Part shown: piece by piece, positions 16,289 through 25,067 of the stretch
Layout of the letters: every line of letters begins with the position of its first letter
How positions within the stretch are numbered: the stretch's first letter is position 1
Assembly (NCBI GenBank): GCA_002687015.1
Contig: NYZB01000268.1
Coordinates: 1-36,624, forward strand
Origin: Deltaproteobacteria bacterium
Lineage (GTDB): Bacteria > Myxococcota_A > UBA9160 > UBA6930
Direction: 5' to 3'
DNA length: 36,624 nt
Notes under the pieces: generated by a model
The model's database searches: none
Told to the model about the DNA's origin: nothing
The model's input: only the letters and a program-made list of their open reading frames with translations
Position numbers and translations under genes: made by a program

Positions 16289-17250
16289 GGGATCCAGCCG
16301 TGCTCTCGAACCTGATCGGACTCACGGTCTTCCTCCTGGTGGCCGGCGTGGCACTTGCCGTCCACGGCCGCGAGGAGCAGCGGCGCCAGCGGGCCGTCGA
16401 GCGCGTTCGCCGGGCCCTGCGCGAGCAGGAGGGCTCGGGGCCCGACGCCCTGGTCGACGCCGGCCTGCTCGAGACCCAGAGCGATCTGAGCTCGGTCCTC
16501 TCCGAGGCGGCCCAACGCCTCCAGGTCCTGCGCAGCATCGACCTCCTGCTCTACCGGGCCGGGCGACCCCTCACGCTCTCGAGCTTCGTGGTCGCCAGCG
16601 CGGGTCTGCTCGGCCTGGGCCTGTTCTTGACGGCCGCCACGGGCGTCCCGCTCCTGATCGGGCTCGGCGCCCTTCCCTGGCTGGTCGTCTGGCAGAAGAA
16701 GACGAAGCGCATGCGCGCCTTCGACGATCAATTCCCCCAGGCCCTGGCGCTCTTCTCGCGTGCCCTGCGCGCGGGCCACGGCCTGACCTCGGGTCTGCAG
16801 ATGGTGGGCGAGTCCCTGGGCGACCCCGTCGGCACCGAGTTCGCATTGGTCGCCAAGGAGATCTCGATGGGCCTGGAGACCGGTACGGCCATCGCCAATC
16901 TCCAGGACCGGCTCGATGCCACGGACCTCGCTGTGTTCACGACCGCCGTTCTCGTCCAGCTCGAGACGGGCGGCAACCTCGCCGAGATCCTCGACAACAT
17001 GGGCGACGTGGTGCGCGAGCGCATGCTCTTCGGCGGCAAGGTCCGGGCACTGACCAGCCAGAGCCGCATGTCGGCCAACATCCTGGCCGGCCTGCCCTTT
17101 GCGATCGCGGGGATGATCTACCTCTTCGATCCGGGGTACGTGTCCCTGCTCTGGGAGGACGCCGGCGGCCGGCTGCTCAGCAGCGCCCTCGTGATCTCGA
17201 TCTCCATCGGCTTCATCCTCTGCCGGCGCCTCGCCCGGGTGGAGGCCTAG
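16285..17250 (+). CDS. tadB: Tad inner-membrane platform protein TadB
   Basis: This 321-residue protein starts at an ATGA overlap with cpaF. An N-terminal membrane helix (about 7-24) leads to a cytoplasmic linker and a helix pair (about 100-135). The type II secretion F domain follows: FDDQFPQALALFSRALRAGHGLTSGLQMV and TAVLVQLETGGNLAEILDNM. Two C-terminal helices finish it. TadB pairs with TadC to form the platform on which CpaF acts. Confidence 0.94.
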   Translation: MRDPAVLSNLIGLTVFLLVAGVALAVHGREEQRRQRAVERVRRALREQEGSGPDALVDAGLLETQSDLSSVLSEAAQRLQVLRSIDLLLYRAGRPLTLSSFVVASAGLLGLGLFLTAATGVPLLIGLGALPWLVVWQKKTKRMRAFDDQFPQALALFSRALRAGHGLTSGLQMVGESLGDPVGTEFALVAKEISMGLETGTAIANLQDRLDATDLAVFTTAVLVQLETGGNLAEILDNMGDVVRERMLFGGKVRALTSQSRMSANILAGLPFAIAGMIYLFDPGYVSLLWEDAGGRLLSSALVISISIGFILCRRLARVEA

Positions 17251-17257
17251 GAGTCCC

Positions 17258-18163
17258 ATGCTCTTCCTCTCTCTTCTCGCATTCCTGACCGGCTCGCTGC
17301 TGGCCCTGGCGGTGGGCCTGCTGGTGTTGCGGTCGCCCCTCGAACGCCGCTTGGCCAGGCTGGACGGCTCCACGGGTGGCGCCGCGCAGGCCCTCGAACC
17401 GGGCGACACCTTGCTGGGCCAGCTCGAGCAGTGGCTGGCGCCCCTGGCCCGGGTCACCGGGGGCGGCTCCGACGAGGCGCGCACGCGCCTGGTGCAGGCC
17501 GGGCACCGGGACGAGCGAGCCCTCGTCCTGTTCCTCGGCGGCCGCCTCGCCGCACCGGTGGTGCTCGTCGCACTGACCCTTCTGGCCGGGCCCTTGCTGG
17601 GCATCCCCTTCGGCCAGCGCTGGGTGGCCTGCGCCCTCTTCGGCATCGGCGGCTATCTGGGCCCGGGCCTGTGGCTGGACCAGAAGCGCCAGGCCCGTCA
17701 GACCGCGATCCGCCGCGGCCTGCCCGATGCCCTCGACCTGCTCCTCGTCTGCCTGGAGGCGGGCCTCGCCCTGGGCGGCGCCCTTGCGCGAGTGGCCCGG
17801 GAGCTGGTGCGCACCAATCCGCCGCTCTGCGAGGAGCTGCGACTCGTGACCCGCGAGATGCAGGCGGGCAAGTCGAGCGCAGAGGCCCTCGAGGCCTTCT
17901 CCGAGCGCGTGGGCATCGAAGAGGTGAAGGCCCTGGTCGCCATGCTGGTGCAGAGCGAGCGCTTCGGCACGGGCGTGGGCGACGCGCTGCGCGTTCACAC
18001 CGAGGGCATGCGCCGGGAGCGCATCCAACGAGCGGAGGAGATGGCCCACAAGGCCGCGGTCAAGATGATCATCCCCGCCGCCATGTTCATCTTCCCCGCC
18101 ACGCTGCTGGTGATCCTCGGCCCCGCGGCCATCCGCATGTTCGGGATGTTCGCCAAGGGCTGA
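17258..18163 (+). CDS. tadC: Tad inner-membrane platform protein TadC
   Basis: This 301-residue protein starts seven bases after tadB, with AGGAG upstream. It has an N-terminal helix, a paired helix region near 90-135 and a T2SSF domain: LPDALDLLLVCLEAGLALGGAL, CEELRLVTREMQAGKSSAEAL and LVAMLVQSERFGTGVGDALR. A C-terminal hydrophobic region (PAAMFIFPATLLVILGPA) completes it. It is the usual partner of TadB. Confidence 0.94.
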   Translation: MLFLSLLAFLTGSLLALAVGLLVLRSPLERRLARLDGSTGGAAQALEPGDTLLGQLEQWLAPLARVTGGGSDEARTRLVQAGHRDERALVLFLGGRLAAPVVLVALTLLAGPLLGIPFGQRWVACALFGIGGYLGPGLWLDQKRQARQTAIRRGLPDALDLLLVCLEAGLALGGALARVARELVRTNPPLCEELRLVTREMQAGKSSAEALEAFSERVGIEEVKALVAMLVQSERFGTGVGDALRVHTEGMRRERIQRAEEMAHKAAVKMIIPAAMFIFPATLLVILGPAAIRMFGMFAKG

Positions 18164-18205
18164 GCGCGGCAGATCCCGCCGACGGACACGAGGAAAGGAG
18201 ACCCC

Positions 18206-19249
18206 ATGACGAGACGAAGACACGAGACCCCGAGACCCCTCGAAGGCAAGCGCCGACGAGAGGGCGGTGCCGCCATGCTCCTCGTGCTCCTGGCCATGAT
18301 TCCCCTGATCGGGCTCCTGGCCCTCGCCATGCAGGTGGCGCAGCTCACCGCCACCCGGGCCGCTCTGCAGGACTACGTGGATGCGCGAGCCGTGGCGGCC
18401 ATCCAGGATCGCTTCGGGGGCTACACCGAGCGCGTCGACGTGGACGTCTTCATCCCCGGGCAGATCGACCCGGGCACGGACCCCGTGTGCGGTGGATGGG
18501 ACCACAGCGCGCGCAACTTCGCCTCCGCGAGCCCCTGCCGGTCGGCGAGCGGCGTACCGGCCCACCGCGTCGAGCACGCGATCAGCGTGCCTGTGCTCTT
18601 CGCACCCCTCGCCACCCTGGTGGGCGGGGACCCGACCGCGGACCTGAGCGCCTACGCCACCTCCTTCATCCCCGAGCGCCACGTGATGCTCGTCCAGGAT
18701 GTGAGCACCTCGCTGGGCAGTATCGACGCCTCCCAGGACGCTCTGCGGGCCCTGGTGGATACGATGAACAGCCACGATCTGCCCGGAGACCAGGTCGGGC
18801 TGCTGGCCTTCGGCTCGGACGTCGAGGTGAAGATCGGCCTGACCGACCTCGAGTCGGACCTGGGCGCCGTGCACACGGCCATCGACGACCTCGCGCTCGC
18901 CGGAGCGACCTGCCCCTCCGGCGGCATCAAGACCGGCCGTGAGCAGCTCCAGCCGATCCCGCCGGAGCACGAGGTGGCGCCGCTCATGATCGTGGTGACC
19001 GACGGCTCCCCCAACACGACCTGCGCCGGCACCTCGGGCGACCCGACCGATAGCGCTGTTTCCGAGACGGAGACCGCATGCAGCTCCGGCATCGACGTCT
19101 GGGCGATCGCCGTGGGGAGCCCGGACATGACCGCGCTAGGGCAGCTCGCCTGCGACTCGACGCAGGTCATTCCGGTGAGCGACCCCGCGGGCGTGTCCGC
19201 GGCGGTCGTGAACATCCTGACCGGCATCCCGGTGCGGCTGGTCGAGTAG
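18206..19249 (+). CDS. tadG: TadG-like protein with VWA domain
   Basis: This 347-residue protein starts after AGGAAAGGAG. A basic leader ends RREGGAA, followed by a pilin-like helix (about 23-48) that lacks the +5 Glu, so processing by CpaA is uncertain. The C-terminal half is a VWA domain with MIDAS D165, S167 and S169 (DVSTS), and a downstream VVTDGSPNTTC motif. Six cysteines lie outside the helix and could form three disulfides. TadG proteins are anchored in the inner membrane and help assembly. It is the last gene of the locus and converges on the SDR gene, with three bases between the two stops. Confidence 0.88.
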   Translation: MTRRRHETPRPLEGKRRREGGAAMLLVLLAMIPLIGLLALAMQVAQLTATRAALQDYVDARAVAAIQDRFGGYTERVDVDVFIPGQIDPGTDPVCGGWDHSARNFASASPCRSASGVPAHRVEHAISVPVLFAPLATLVGGDPTADLSAYATSFIPERHVMLVQDVSTSLGSIDASQDALRALVDTMNSHDLPGDQVGLLAFGSDVEVKIGLTDLESDLGAVHTAIDDLALAGATCPSGGIKTGREQLQPIPPEHEVAPLMIVVTDGSPNTTCAGTSGDPTDSAVSETETACSSGIDVWAIAVGSPDMTALGQLACDSTQVIPVSDPAGVSAAVVNILTGIPVRLVE

Positions 19250-19252
19250 GGC

Positions 19253-20077
19253 TCAGCCCTCCCCGGCCATCCACTCCCGCCAGCGGTCGAAGGCGGCGGC
19301 GATCCCGCCGCTGCGTGCGTCGACGGCCGGTTGCAGCTCCGGATGGCTGAAGATCCAGAACTCGTCCTCCGCGATCCCCCGCAGCACGATGCGGCCGGCG
19401 CGCTCGGCATCCATGCCGCCCGCGAGCGCGTCGCGGAGCTCGATGGGAATGGGGGCGGCCTGGCCCAACGCCTGGGGGCGGTTGCGGCCCGCGTCTCCGA
19501 TCCGCGTGGCCACGGGCCCGGGGCACAGCACCGAGACCCCGACCGGATGGTCGTCGAGCTCGAGCTTCAGGCACTCGCTGAGGCCGACGATCGCGTACTT
19601 GCTGGCGGTGTAGGCGCCGAGCAGAGGGGTGGCCAGGTGGCCAGACATCGAGGCGGTGTTCACGACGTGGGCCGGCTCGCCCTGGATCTTGAGCCGCGGC
19701 ACGAAGCTGCTCACGCCGTGCACCACGCCCATGAGGTTCACCTGGAGGGTCCAGCTCCAATCCTCCAGGCTGGTCTCCGCCAGGGGGCGAGCGACGGCCA
19801 CGCCCGCGTTGTTGCACACCAGGTGGCAACGCCCGAACTCGGCCCAGGTCTTGTCGGCCAGCGCCTCGACGGCGGCCGGATCGGTGACGTCGGTGGCCAC
19901 CGCGAGGGAGCGCGGGCCGACCAGCTCGGCCTCCTCGGCCACGGTCTGGGCGCCCACCGGGTCGACGTCGCCAACGACGGTGTGCATGCCAGCCCTCGCA
20001 CAGGCCAGGACGATGCCGCGCCCGATCCCGCTGGCGCCTCCTGTGACGACTGCGACCTTGCCCGCGAACTCCCGCAT
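19253..20077 (-). CDS. Short-chain dehydrogenase/reductase
   Basis: This 274-residue protein of the classical SDR family begins AGKVAVVTGGASGIG, the dinucleotide motif TGGASGIG at 12-19. NNAG is at 89-92, and the catalytic set is N114, S143, Y156 and K160 (YTASK). The acidic residue after strand 2 (VGDVDP) favours NAD over NADP. The C-terminal part holds a FWIFSHPELQPAVD segment seen in SDRs of fatty or steroid alcohol metabolism, but the substrate cannot be told. It is transcribed toward the pilus locus and is divergent from the MAPEG gene. Confidence 0.92.
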   Translation of the reverse strand: MREFAGKVAVVTGGASGIGRGIVLACARAGMHTVVGDVDPVGAQTVAEEAELVGPRSLAVATDVTDPAAVEALADKTWAEFGRCHLVCNNAGVAVARPLAETSLEDWSWTLQVNLMGVVHGVSSFVPRLKIQGEPAHVVNTASMSGHLATPLLGAYTASKYAIVGLSECLKLELDDHPVGVSVLCPGPVATRIGDAGRNRPQALGQAAPIPIELRDALAGGMDAERAGRIVLRGIAEDEFWIFSHPELQPAVDARSGGIAAAFDRWREWMAGEG

Positions 20078-20193
20078 GGCGCCCTCCTCCTGCGTCTCGG
20101 GGCATCGTACCGCGTCCCGTCCATCGAACGCCGCCGCCCGGGGGAAGCCGCGCCGCCCCGCGGTTATCCTGCCGTCCCATCGAAGGAGCCCCC

Positions 20194-20577
20194 GTGGAAC
20201 TTCCCGCCCTGGTCACCGCACTCGCCCTGCTCGAATACATGTTCTTCAGCTTCAAGGTCGGCACGAGCCGGGCCCGCTACGAGGTGCCCGCCCCGGCGAC
20301 GTCGGGCCATCCGGAATGGGAGCGCCTCTTCCGGGTCCAGCAGAACACGTTGGAGCAGCTCGTGGTGTTCTTGCCCTCCCTGTGGGTCTTCTCGAGCCTG
20401 ATCGGCCCGACCCTGGGTGCCGCCATCGGCATGGGCTTCGTGATCGGTCGCCCGATCTACTTCGCCAGCTACGTGAGAGACCCCGAGAGCCGCACGACGG
20501 GCTTCCTGATCGGGTACCTGACGAACGTCGTGCTCCTGCTCGGAAGCCTGGGCGGCGTGACCTACGCGCTCCTCTAG
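20194..20577 (+). CDS. MAPEG family membrane protein
   Basis: This 127-residue protein has a GTG start after GAAGGAG. It has four hydrophobic segments and the MAPEG core RVQQNTLEQLVVFLPSLW near 49-66, then GRPIYFASYVRDPESR. The family includes microsomal glutathione transferase and leukotriene C4 synthase. The bacterial forms conjugate or reduce with glutathione at the inner membrane. Two HCCA-isomerase/kappa-GST-like proteins downstream (22388-23077) fit a detoxification setting. The exact activity is unknown. Confidence 0.88.
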   Translation: MELPALVTALALLEYMFFSFKVGTSRARYEVPAPATSGHPEWERLFRVQQNTLEQLVVFLPSLWVFSSLIGPTLGAAIGMGFVIGRPIYFASYVRDPESRTTGFLIGYLTNVVLLLGSLGGVTYALL

Positions 20578-20640
20578 CGAGCTCGCATCCCCGCGTCGCG
20601 GGTCTCGAGGTGCCGTTCCGCGTGGAGGCAGGACCCCGGG

Positions 20641-20671
20641 TTGCGAACATTCAATTTCATGTTTATAGAAT
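20641..20671 (+). promoter_or_regulatory. Promoter with overlapping dyad operator before the ACR3 gene
   Basis: A rare AT-rich patch in this GC-rich window. A -35-like TTGCGA (20641-20646) and a -10-like TATAGA (20664-20669) are 17 bases apart. An imperfect inverted repeat, ATTCaAT at 20649-20655 with ATaGAAT at 20665-20671, covers the spacer and the -10. This is the layout of a repressor site, as with ArsR-family operators. No arsR gene is in the window, so the binding protein is unknown. Confidence 0.5.
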
Positions 20672-20730
20672 CATCAAACGGTGGTCGGGTGGAGGACCCT
20701 CGCCGCGACCCGTGAAGAGGGGAACGGTCG

Positions 20731-21750
20731 ATGGGAGTCTTCGAGCGGTACCTCACCCTGTGGGTGACGGCCGCCATCGCCGGCGGGATCGCTCTTGGCG
20801 CGTTGGCCCCCGGCGCCTTCTCCATTCTCTCCAGCCTGGAGATCGCCCGGGTGAACCTGGTCGTGGCCCTCCTGATCTGGGGGATGATCTACCCGATGAT
20901 GGTGAACGTCGACCTCGCGTCGCTTCGCCACATCGGAGACCGGCCCAAGGGCCTGGCCCTCACGGTCATCGTCAACTGGCTCGTCAAGCCCTTCACGATG
21001 GCGGGGCTGGGCCTGCTCTTCTTCGAGGTGTTCTTCCGCGCGTGGGTCGACCCCGCCGACGCCCGGGAGTACATCGCCGGCATGATCCTGCTCGGCGCCG
21101 CTCCCTGCACCGCGATGGTCTTCGTGTGGAGCCAGCTCACGCGGGGAGATGCCACCTACACCCTCGTCCAGGTCTCCGTCAACGACCTGATCATGGTCTT
21201 CGCCTTCGCGCCCCTCGTGGCGTGGCTCCTCGGTGTGGCCGATGTGGTCGTGCCGTGGTCCACCCTGCTTCTCTCGGTCCTCCTCTACGTCGTGGTCCCG
21301 CTCCTCGCCGGCTACCTGACCCGGCGGAGCCTGACCCGGGGAGGCGGAGGCGGGGAGCGCATCACCGCCTTCAGCGCGAAGCTCAAGCCCTATACGATCG
21401 CGGGCCTGCTCGCGACGGTGGTGTTGCTCTTCGCCTTCCAGGGGCCCCGCATTCTCGAGCAACCCGTCGTGATCGCGCTGATCGCGGCGCCACTTCTCGT
21501 CCAGAGCTACGGCATCTTCCTGCTCGCCTACGGCTGGGCCTGGGCCTGGAAGCTGCCCTTCTCGATCGCGGCACCCGCCGCGCTGATCGGCACCTCGAAC
21601 TTCTTCGAGCTGGCCGTGGCGGTCGCCATCAGCCTCTTCGGCCTGGAGAGCGGAGCCGCGCTCGCCACCGTGGTCGGTGTGCTGGTCGAGGTTCCGGTCA
21701 TGCTCTCGCTGGTCGCCTTCGCCAACCGGACCCGCGGCCGGTTCGGCTAG
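20731..21750 (+). CDS. ACR3-type arsenite efflux transporter
   Basis: This 339-residue protein has ten predicted membrane segments and starts after AGAGGGGA. It has the ACR3 signature [21 protein letters not shown], in which C126 is the conserved arsenite-binding cysteine, followed by [15 protein letters not shown]. It also has [12 protein letters not shown] and the essential C-terminal Glu in LVEVPVML. It exports As(III) using the proton gradient. No arsC or arsR is adjacent, so it is a solitary resistance gene with its own AT-rich promoter. Its stop shares the palindrome CTAG with the convergent gene at 21747. The family is clear. Confidence 0.95.
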   Translation: MGVFERYLTLWVTAAIAGGIALGALAPGAFSILSSLEIARVNLVVALLIWGMIYPMMVNVDLASLRHIGDRPKGLALTVIVNWLVKPFTMAGLGLLFFEVFFRAWVDPADAREYIAGMILLGAAPCTAMVFVWSQLTRGDATYTLVQVSVNDLIMVFAFAPLVAWLLGVADVVVPWSTLLLSVLLYVVVPLLAGYLTRRSLTRGGGGGERITAFSAKLKPYTIAGLLATVVLLFAFQGPRILEQPVVIALIAAPLLVQSYGIFLLAYGWAWAWKLPFSIAAPAALIGTSNFFELAVAVAISLFGLESGAALATVVGVLVEVPVMLSLVAFANRTRGRFG

Positions 21751-22391
21751 ATGGGAAGGGGCCCCGAGCCCCCAGCGAGCAGCCAGCGAATCATCGGCAG
21801 GTGCTGGCGCCCAGAGAACACCTCGTCCCCCACGACGTAGGCGGGAACCTGGAAGAGCCCGTGGGCCCGGAGCTCCCCGGCCAGGGAATCCGCGGCGGGG
21901 GGCCCCTCGGCCGTGGACCAGCAAAGGAACGCCGCGCCGTCTCCCCCGGCCGCGTCGACCAGGTTGGCGACCTGCTCTCCATCCGAGGCATCGAGATCCA
22001 TGGACCAGTAGGCACGAAAGAGATCCGCAAGGAAGGAAGGAAGGCGATCGGGGATCCGATCGCGGACCCAGAGCCAGCCCAGGTTCGCCGCCTGCGCATC
22101 GCCGCGCCGGTAGATCTCGCGCAGCACGAGGCCCTGCGCGTCCCCGTAGACCCGGACCTCGCGGGCGATCGCCTGGGCGCGGTGCCGGCGATGGCGGATC
22201 CCGCGATCGTCGCCCTCCGCCGGCTCGGTCGGCGGGTTCAGCGGCGGCACGGTCAGGGGCAGCCAGTCGATCGCCACCCCCTCGCTGGCCGCGAAGGCCA
22301 TGGCGGGATGCAGGGCGAGGTAGGCGAGCGGATGCCGCAGGTCGAGCAGAAGGGTGAGGGGGACGCGGCCGAGGTCGGCGGTGAGGCTCAC
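21747..22391 (-). CDS. HCCA isomerase/DsbA-like protein, catalytic Ser missing
   Basis: This 214-residue thioredoxin-fold protein belongs to the 2-hydroxychromene-2-carboxylate isomerase/kappa-GST group. The C-terminal part has the family motif [20 protein letters not shown] near 180-199. In the N-terminal strand, where members read SPYAYLA, this one reads HPLAYLA, so the active Ser is replaced by His. The start is GTG 22391, overlapping the upstream paralogue (GTGA). It probably arose by tandem duplication and then diverged, as a partner subunit or as a variant enzyme. The substrate is unknown. Confidence 0.8.
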   Translation of the reverse strand: MSLTADLGRVPLTLLLDLRHPLAYLALHPAMAFAASEGVAIDWLPLTVPPLNPPTEPAEGDDRGIRHRRHRAQAIAREVRVYGDAQGLVLREIYRRGDAQAANLGWLWVRDRIPDRLPSFLADLFRAYWSMDLDASDGEQVANLVDAAGGDGAAFLCWSTAEGPPAADSLAGELRAHGLFQVPAYVVGDEVFSGRQHLPMIRWLLAGGSGPLPI

Positions 22392-23077
22392 GGCCCGAAG
22401 CCCCGGTTGGCGACCTCGGGCGCGGGCCCGGCGGCGCCGGCCAGCAGCCAGGCCACCCGCGGCAGATGCTCACGTCCGAACCACATCTCGTCTCGGACCA
22501 GGTAGCTGGGCACACCGAAGAGGCCCGCGTCGAACGCGGCCGCGTTGCTCTGGTCGTGGGCCACACGCCCGGGGCCCGCGGCGAAGCCCCGGAAGCCCGA
22601 AGACTCGAGGCCCGCTTCCCCGAGGAGCGCCTCGAGCACCGCCACGTCCTCGATGTCCAGCTCGCGGCGCCAGAAGCGCGCGTAGGCCTCGTCGACGAAG
22701 CGGTCGAAGAGCTCGGAGCCCTGCTGCTTGGCCCACAGCATCGCAATCCCCGCGAGGCTGGAATCCCAGATCTTGACCGTGCCCCGCAGCGTCTTGTCGC
22801 GCCGGTTCGCGTAGCGCCTTGCGTCCCGGTAGGCGTAGCGAACACCGGTCCACTGCTGCGGGGTGCGCTCGCTGCTCGCCACCTTGCCGCGGGGATCGAG
22901 CCGGGCGGAGCCCAGGTAGCTCGGGATGTCCAGGGTGAAGGGGCGCCAGTCGACGTCGACGCCCAGGGAGGCGGCCATCGCGCGCGTGGGCTCGATGGCG
23001 ATGTAGGCATAGGGGCTCTTCAAATCGATGTACACCGCGAGCTCGGCGTCGCCGCGCAGCCGGGAGAACCGGTCCAT
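22388..23077 (-). CDS. 2-hydroxychromene-2-carboxylate isomerase/DsbA family protein
   Basis: The start is ATG 23077 with AGGGTGG upstream; the earlier in-frame start at 23149 would overlap the divergent gene. The protein has 229 residues. It has the typical N-terminus YIDLKSPYAYIA with S21, the position of the glutathione-activating serine in HCCA isomerases, and the C-terminal FGVPSYLVRDEMWFGREHLP. These enzymes carry out glutathione-dependent isomerisation in aromatic-ring breakdown. The paralogue at 21747 is coupled to it by a four-base overlap. Confidence 0.87.
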   Translation of the reverse strand: MDRFSRLRGDAELAVYIDLKSPYAYIAIEPTRAMAASLGVDVDWRPFTLDIPSYLGSARLDPRGKVASSERTPQQWTGVRYAYRDARRYANRRDKTLRGTVKIWDSSLAGIAMLWAKQQGSELFDRFVDEAYARFWRRELDIEDVAVLEALLGEAGLESSGFRGFAAGPGRVAHDQSNAAAFDAGLFGVPSYLVRDEMWFGREHLPRVAWLLAGAAGPAPEVANRGFGP

Positions 23078-23138
23078 GCCCACCCTTTCGTGGTAGCTTG
23101 ACGTAGCGCAGCGAGGCGCCGGCAGAAAGAGAGAGGGC

Positions 23139-23651
23139 ATGGCCGCCACGATCGAGCAGGAATCCCTTCGGACCTACGAGCGCTTCGTCTCCGTCCGCGA
23201 CGAGATCGACCGGGGGGACAAGCCCTGGTCGGTGCTGGCCGACTTCTTCACGGAGGATGCGGCCTACATCGACCCTGCCTGGGGGCGGGTCGAGGGGCGC
23301 GAGGCGATCCGCGACTTCTTCGTCAAGTCCATGACCGGCCTCACCGGAAACGGCTGGTCGACGCCCGAGAACTGGACCATGGCCGAGGGACACCGCCTCG
23401 TGAGCCAATGGGATCAGGTCCTCGGCCACCAGGACGATGGAACACCGTGGGTCGTCCCCGGCCTGTCGATCCTCTACTACGCGGGAGAGGGCCTCTTCTG
23501 CTACAGCCATGACATGCTGAACATGACCCACATCGGACAGACCATGCGGGCCATGTCCTGGACACCGCCCGACGGCTTCCACATGCCGCCTCGCCAACCG
23601 AACCGGGACGTCTCGCTCCCCAGGGCCTGGGCCCATCTCGCGAAGGGCTGA
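23139..23651 (+). CDS. NTF2-like/SnoaL-like domain protein
   Basis: This 170-residue alpha+beta protein has the NTF2-like pattern: an N-terminal helix pair, DFFTEDAAYIDPAWGRVEGREAIRDFF and a final strand region. Such folds serve as small-molecule enzymes or ligand binders. The aspartates and Tyr in AAYIDPAWG would line the pocket. The start has GAGAGGG. It is divergent from the HCCA-isomerase pair with 61 bases between, so they may share control. The family is likely; the reaction is unknown. Confidence 0.82.
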   Translation: MAATIEQESLRTYERFVSVRDEIDRGDKPWSVLADFFTEDAAYIDPAWGRVEGREAIRDFFVKSMTGLTGNGWSTPENWTMAEGHRLVSQWDQVLGHQDDGTPWVVPGLSILYYAGEGLFCYSHDMLNMTHIGQTMRAMSWTPPDGFHMPPRQPNRDVSLPRAWAHLAKG

Positions 23652-23681
23652 GACCGCACCCCCCTGCGGCTCCGGGCGCCT

Positions 23682-25067
23682 TCACGCCTCACGGCCGGCC
23701 CCACCTTCGTGGACGCGCCGACGGAGTGCCTCGAATCCGAGTGCCGCCAGCGTGCTCGTGGCCGCCGCCAACAAGAGGGTCCAGCCTCCGAGGCCGCCGA
23801 AGGCGGGGAGCAGCGCCGACTCCGCGAAGCCGAGATAGAGGAGGATTCCGAGAAAGGGCGCGAAGGCACCGCGCACTCCCGTCAGGGTGGCATGGAGACC
23901 CATGTAGAGCCCGGCTCGCTCGGGCCTGGCGAAGTCGTTGTGCCCCAGCTGCCAGGCCAGGCTTCCGCCACCCCGCGCCACGCCGAGCACCACCCGCCCG
24001 AGGCCGATCACGGGGAGGGATCCGAGCAGGGCGCCGATTCCGGTGATGGCCTGGGAGGCCACGAAGAGCCAGCTGTGGCGTGACCGGAACTCCGTGATGT
24101 GGACACGGTCGATGTACGACGCCCAGAGCGGAAGCAGCAGCATGCCGATTCCCATCGGCAGCGCGAAGGTGAGGGCCACACTGACCGAGAAGCTGGCCGC
24201 GAGCTCCCGGGAGACTACGTACACGACGATCGGCTCCGTCATCATGTTCGAGACACCCATGAGGAACTGCCAGGTCAGGTAGCGCGCGAACATGGGGTCG
24301 TCGCGGAGGATCAGGAAGGCCCCGAGACCCCCGAGAGCAGCGGGCGCATCGGAGCCCAGCGGAGGCGCCCCGCGCTCCTCTTCCCCGCGCACGCGGATGC
24401 CCGCGAAGGCGAGGATGCCGACGCTCGAGAGGGCCGCACCCGCCACGTAGAGGAGGCCGAAGCGCTCGGGCTGCAGATCGAGGGCCAGCCCGGCCAGCCA
24501 TGCGGTCGCGGTCATCGACGCGTAGGCGAGCAGGGCAAGCCGCGAAGTGGCGCGGGCGCGCATCTCCCCCGGGTAGTTCTGGGTCCATACGACGCTGCGC
24601 ACCGTGACCAGGCCGCCGATCACGAGCCGGCTGGTCACCATCAGGCCGACCAGGACCAGCCCACCCGCTTGCGTCTCCGGCACCAGGGCGACGGCGGCGA
24701 CCAGAGCGACCAGCAGGGACTGGAGCGCCACGACCAGGGGGACCTTGCGGTGATGCTGGGCGAGGCGGGCCCAGGCGACGCTGGAGAGGTTTCCGAACAT
24801 CGGCGCGGCGCTCAGGAAGGCCAGCCACATCGGGTGCACGTGGAAGACCTTGTCGGCGATGACCCCGACGAAGGCTCCCTCCATCAGGGCGTAGCTGATG
24901 GCGATGGAGAAGTCGGTCACCCGCTCGCGGCGGAAGCTGACCAGCGAGTCCTGGGGCAGCTCGGGCGCAGCGAGATAGCTGCGAAAGGCCCAACGAAAAA
25001 GCCCGGCCGCCTGGGCCGGGCTCTTCGCTGCGCTCGCGCGCGCGCGATCGGGCCGACCCTCACCCAT
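23682..25067 (-). CDS. Major facilitator superfamily transporter
   Basis: This 461-residue protein has 12 predicted helices, with the intracellular loop between helices 6 and 7 near 230-250 (RVRGEEERGAPP). Helices 1-2 include YALMEGAFVGVIADKVF and FGNLSSVAWARL, typical of the drug/efflux type. The substrate is unknown. The start is uncertain: ATG 25067 has a weak AAGG site, and the first 30 residues are atypical and contain a terminator-shaped hairpin. A downstream start near residue 50 (GTG) would skip it. It is divergent from the TetR gene 190 bases away, so that regulator may control it. Confidence 0.85.
   Translation of the reverse strand: MGEGRPDRARASAAKSPAQAAGLFRWAFRSYLAAPELPQDSLVSFRRERVTDFSIAISYALMEGAFVGVIADKVFHVHPMWLAFLSAAPMFGNLSSVAWARLAQHHRKVPLVVALQSLLVALVAAVALVPETQAGGLVLVGLMVTSRLVIGGLVTVRSVVWTQNYPGEMRARATSRLALLAYASMTATAWLAGLALDLQPERFGLLYVAGAALSSVGILAFAGIRVRGEEERGAPPLGSDAPAALGGLGAFLILRDDPMFARYLTWQFLMGVSNMMTEPIVVYVVSRELAASFSVSVALTFALPMGIGMLLLPLWASYIDRVHITEFRSRHSWLFVASQAITGIGALLGSLPVIGLGRVVLGVARGGGSLAWQLGHNDFARPERAGLYMGLHATLTGVRGAFAPFLGILLYLGFAESALLPAFGGLGGWTLLLAAATSTLAALGFEALRRRVHEGGAGREA
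24996..25022 (-). terminator. Intrinsic-terminator-like hairpin in the 5' part of the MFS gene
   Basis: Read on the minus strand, AGCCCGGCC (25022-25014) and GGCCGGGCT (25008-25000) form a perfect nine-pair stem with a five-base loop. It runs straight into TTTTT (25000-24996). That is a textbook intrinsic terminator. It lies in codons 16-24 of the MFS frame. On the plus strand there is no U-run after it. Confidence 0.55.

Noticed and set aside
17213-18970. A 585-codon minus-strand frame over tadC and tadG
   Set aside because: Antisense of well-supported Tad genes, His/Glu/Gln-rich, no motif.
20590-20602. CCCGCG-T-CGCGGG palindrome after the MAPEG gene
   Set aside because: A one-base loop cannot form a hairpin as written and no U-run follows.
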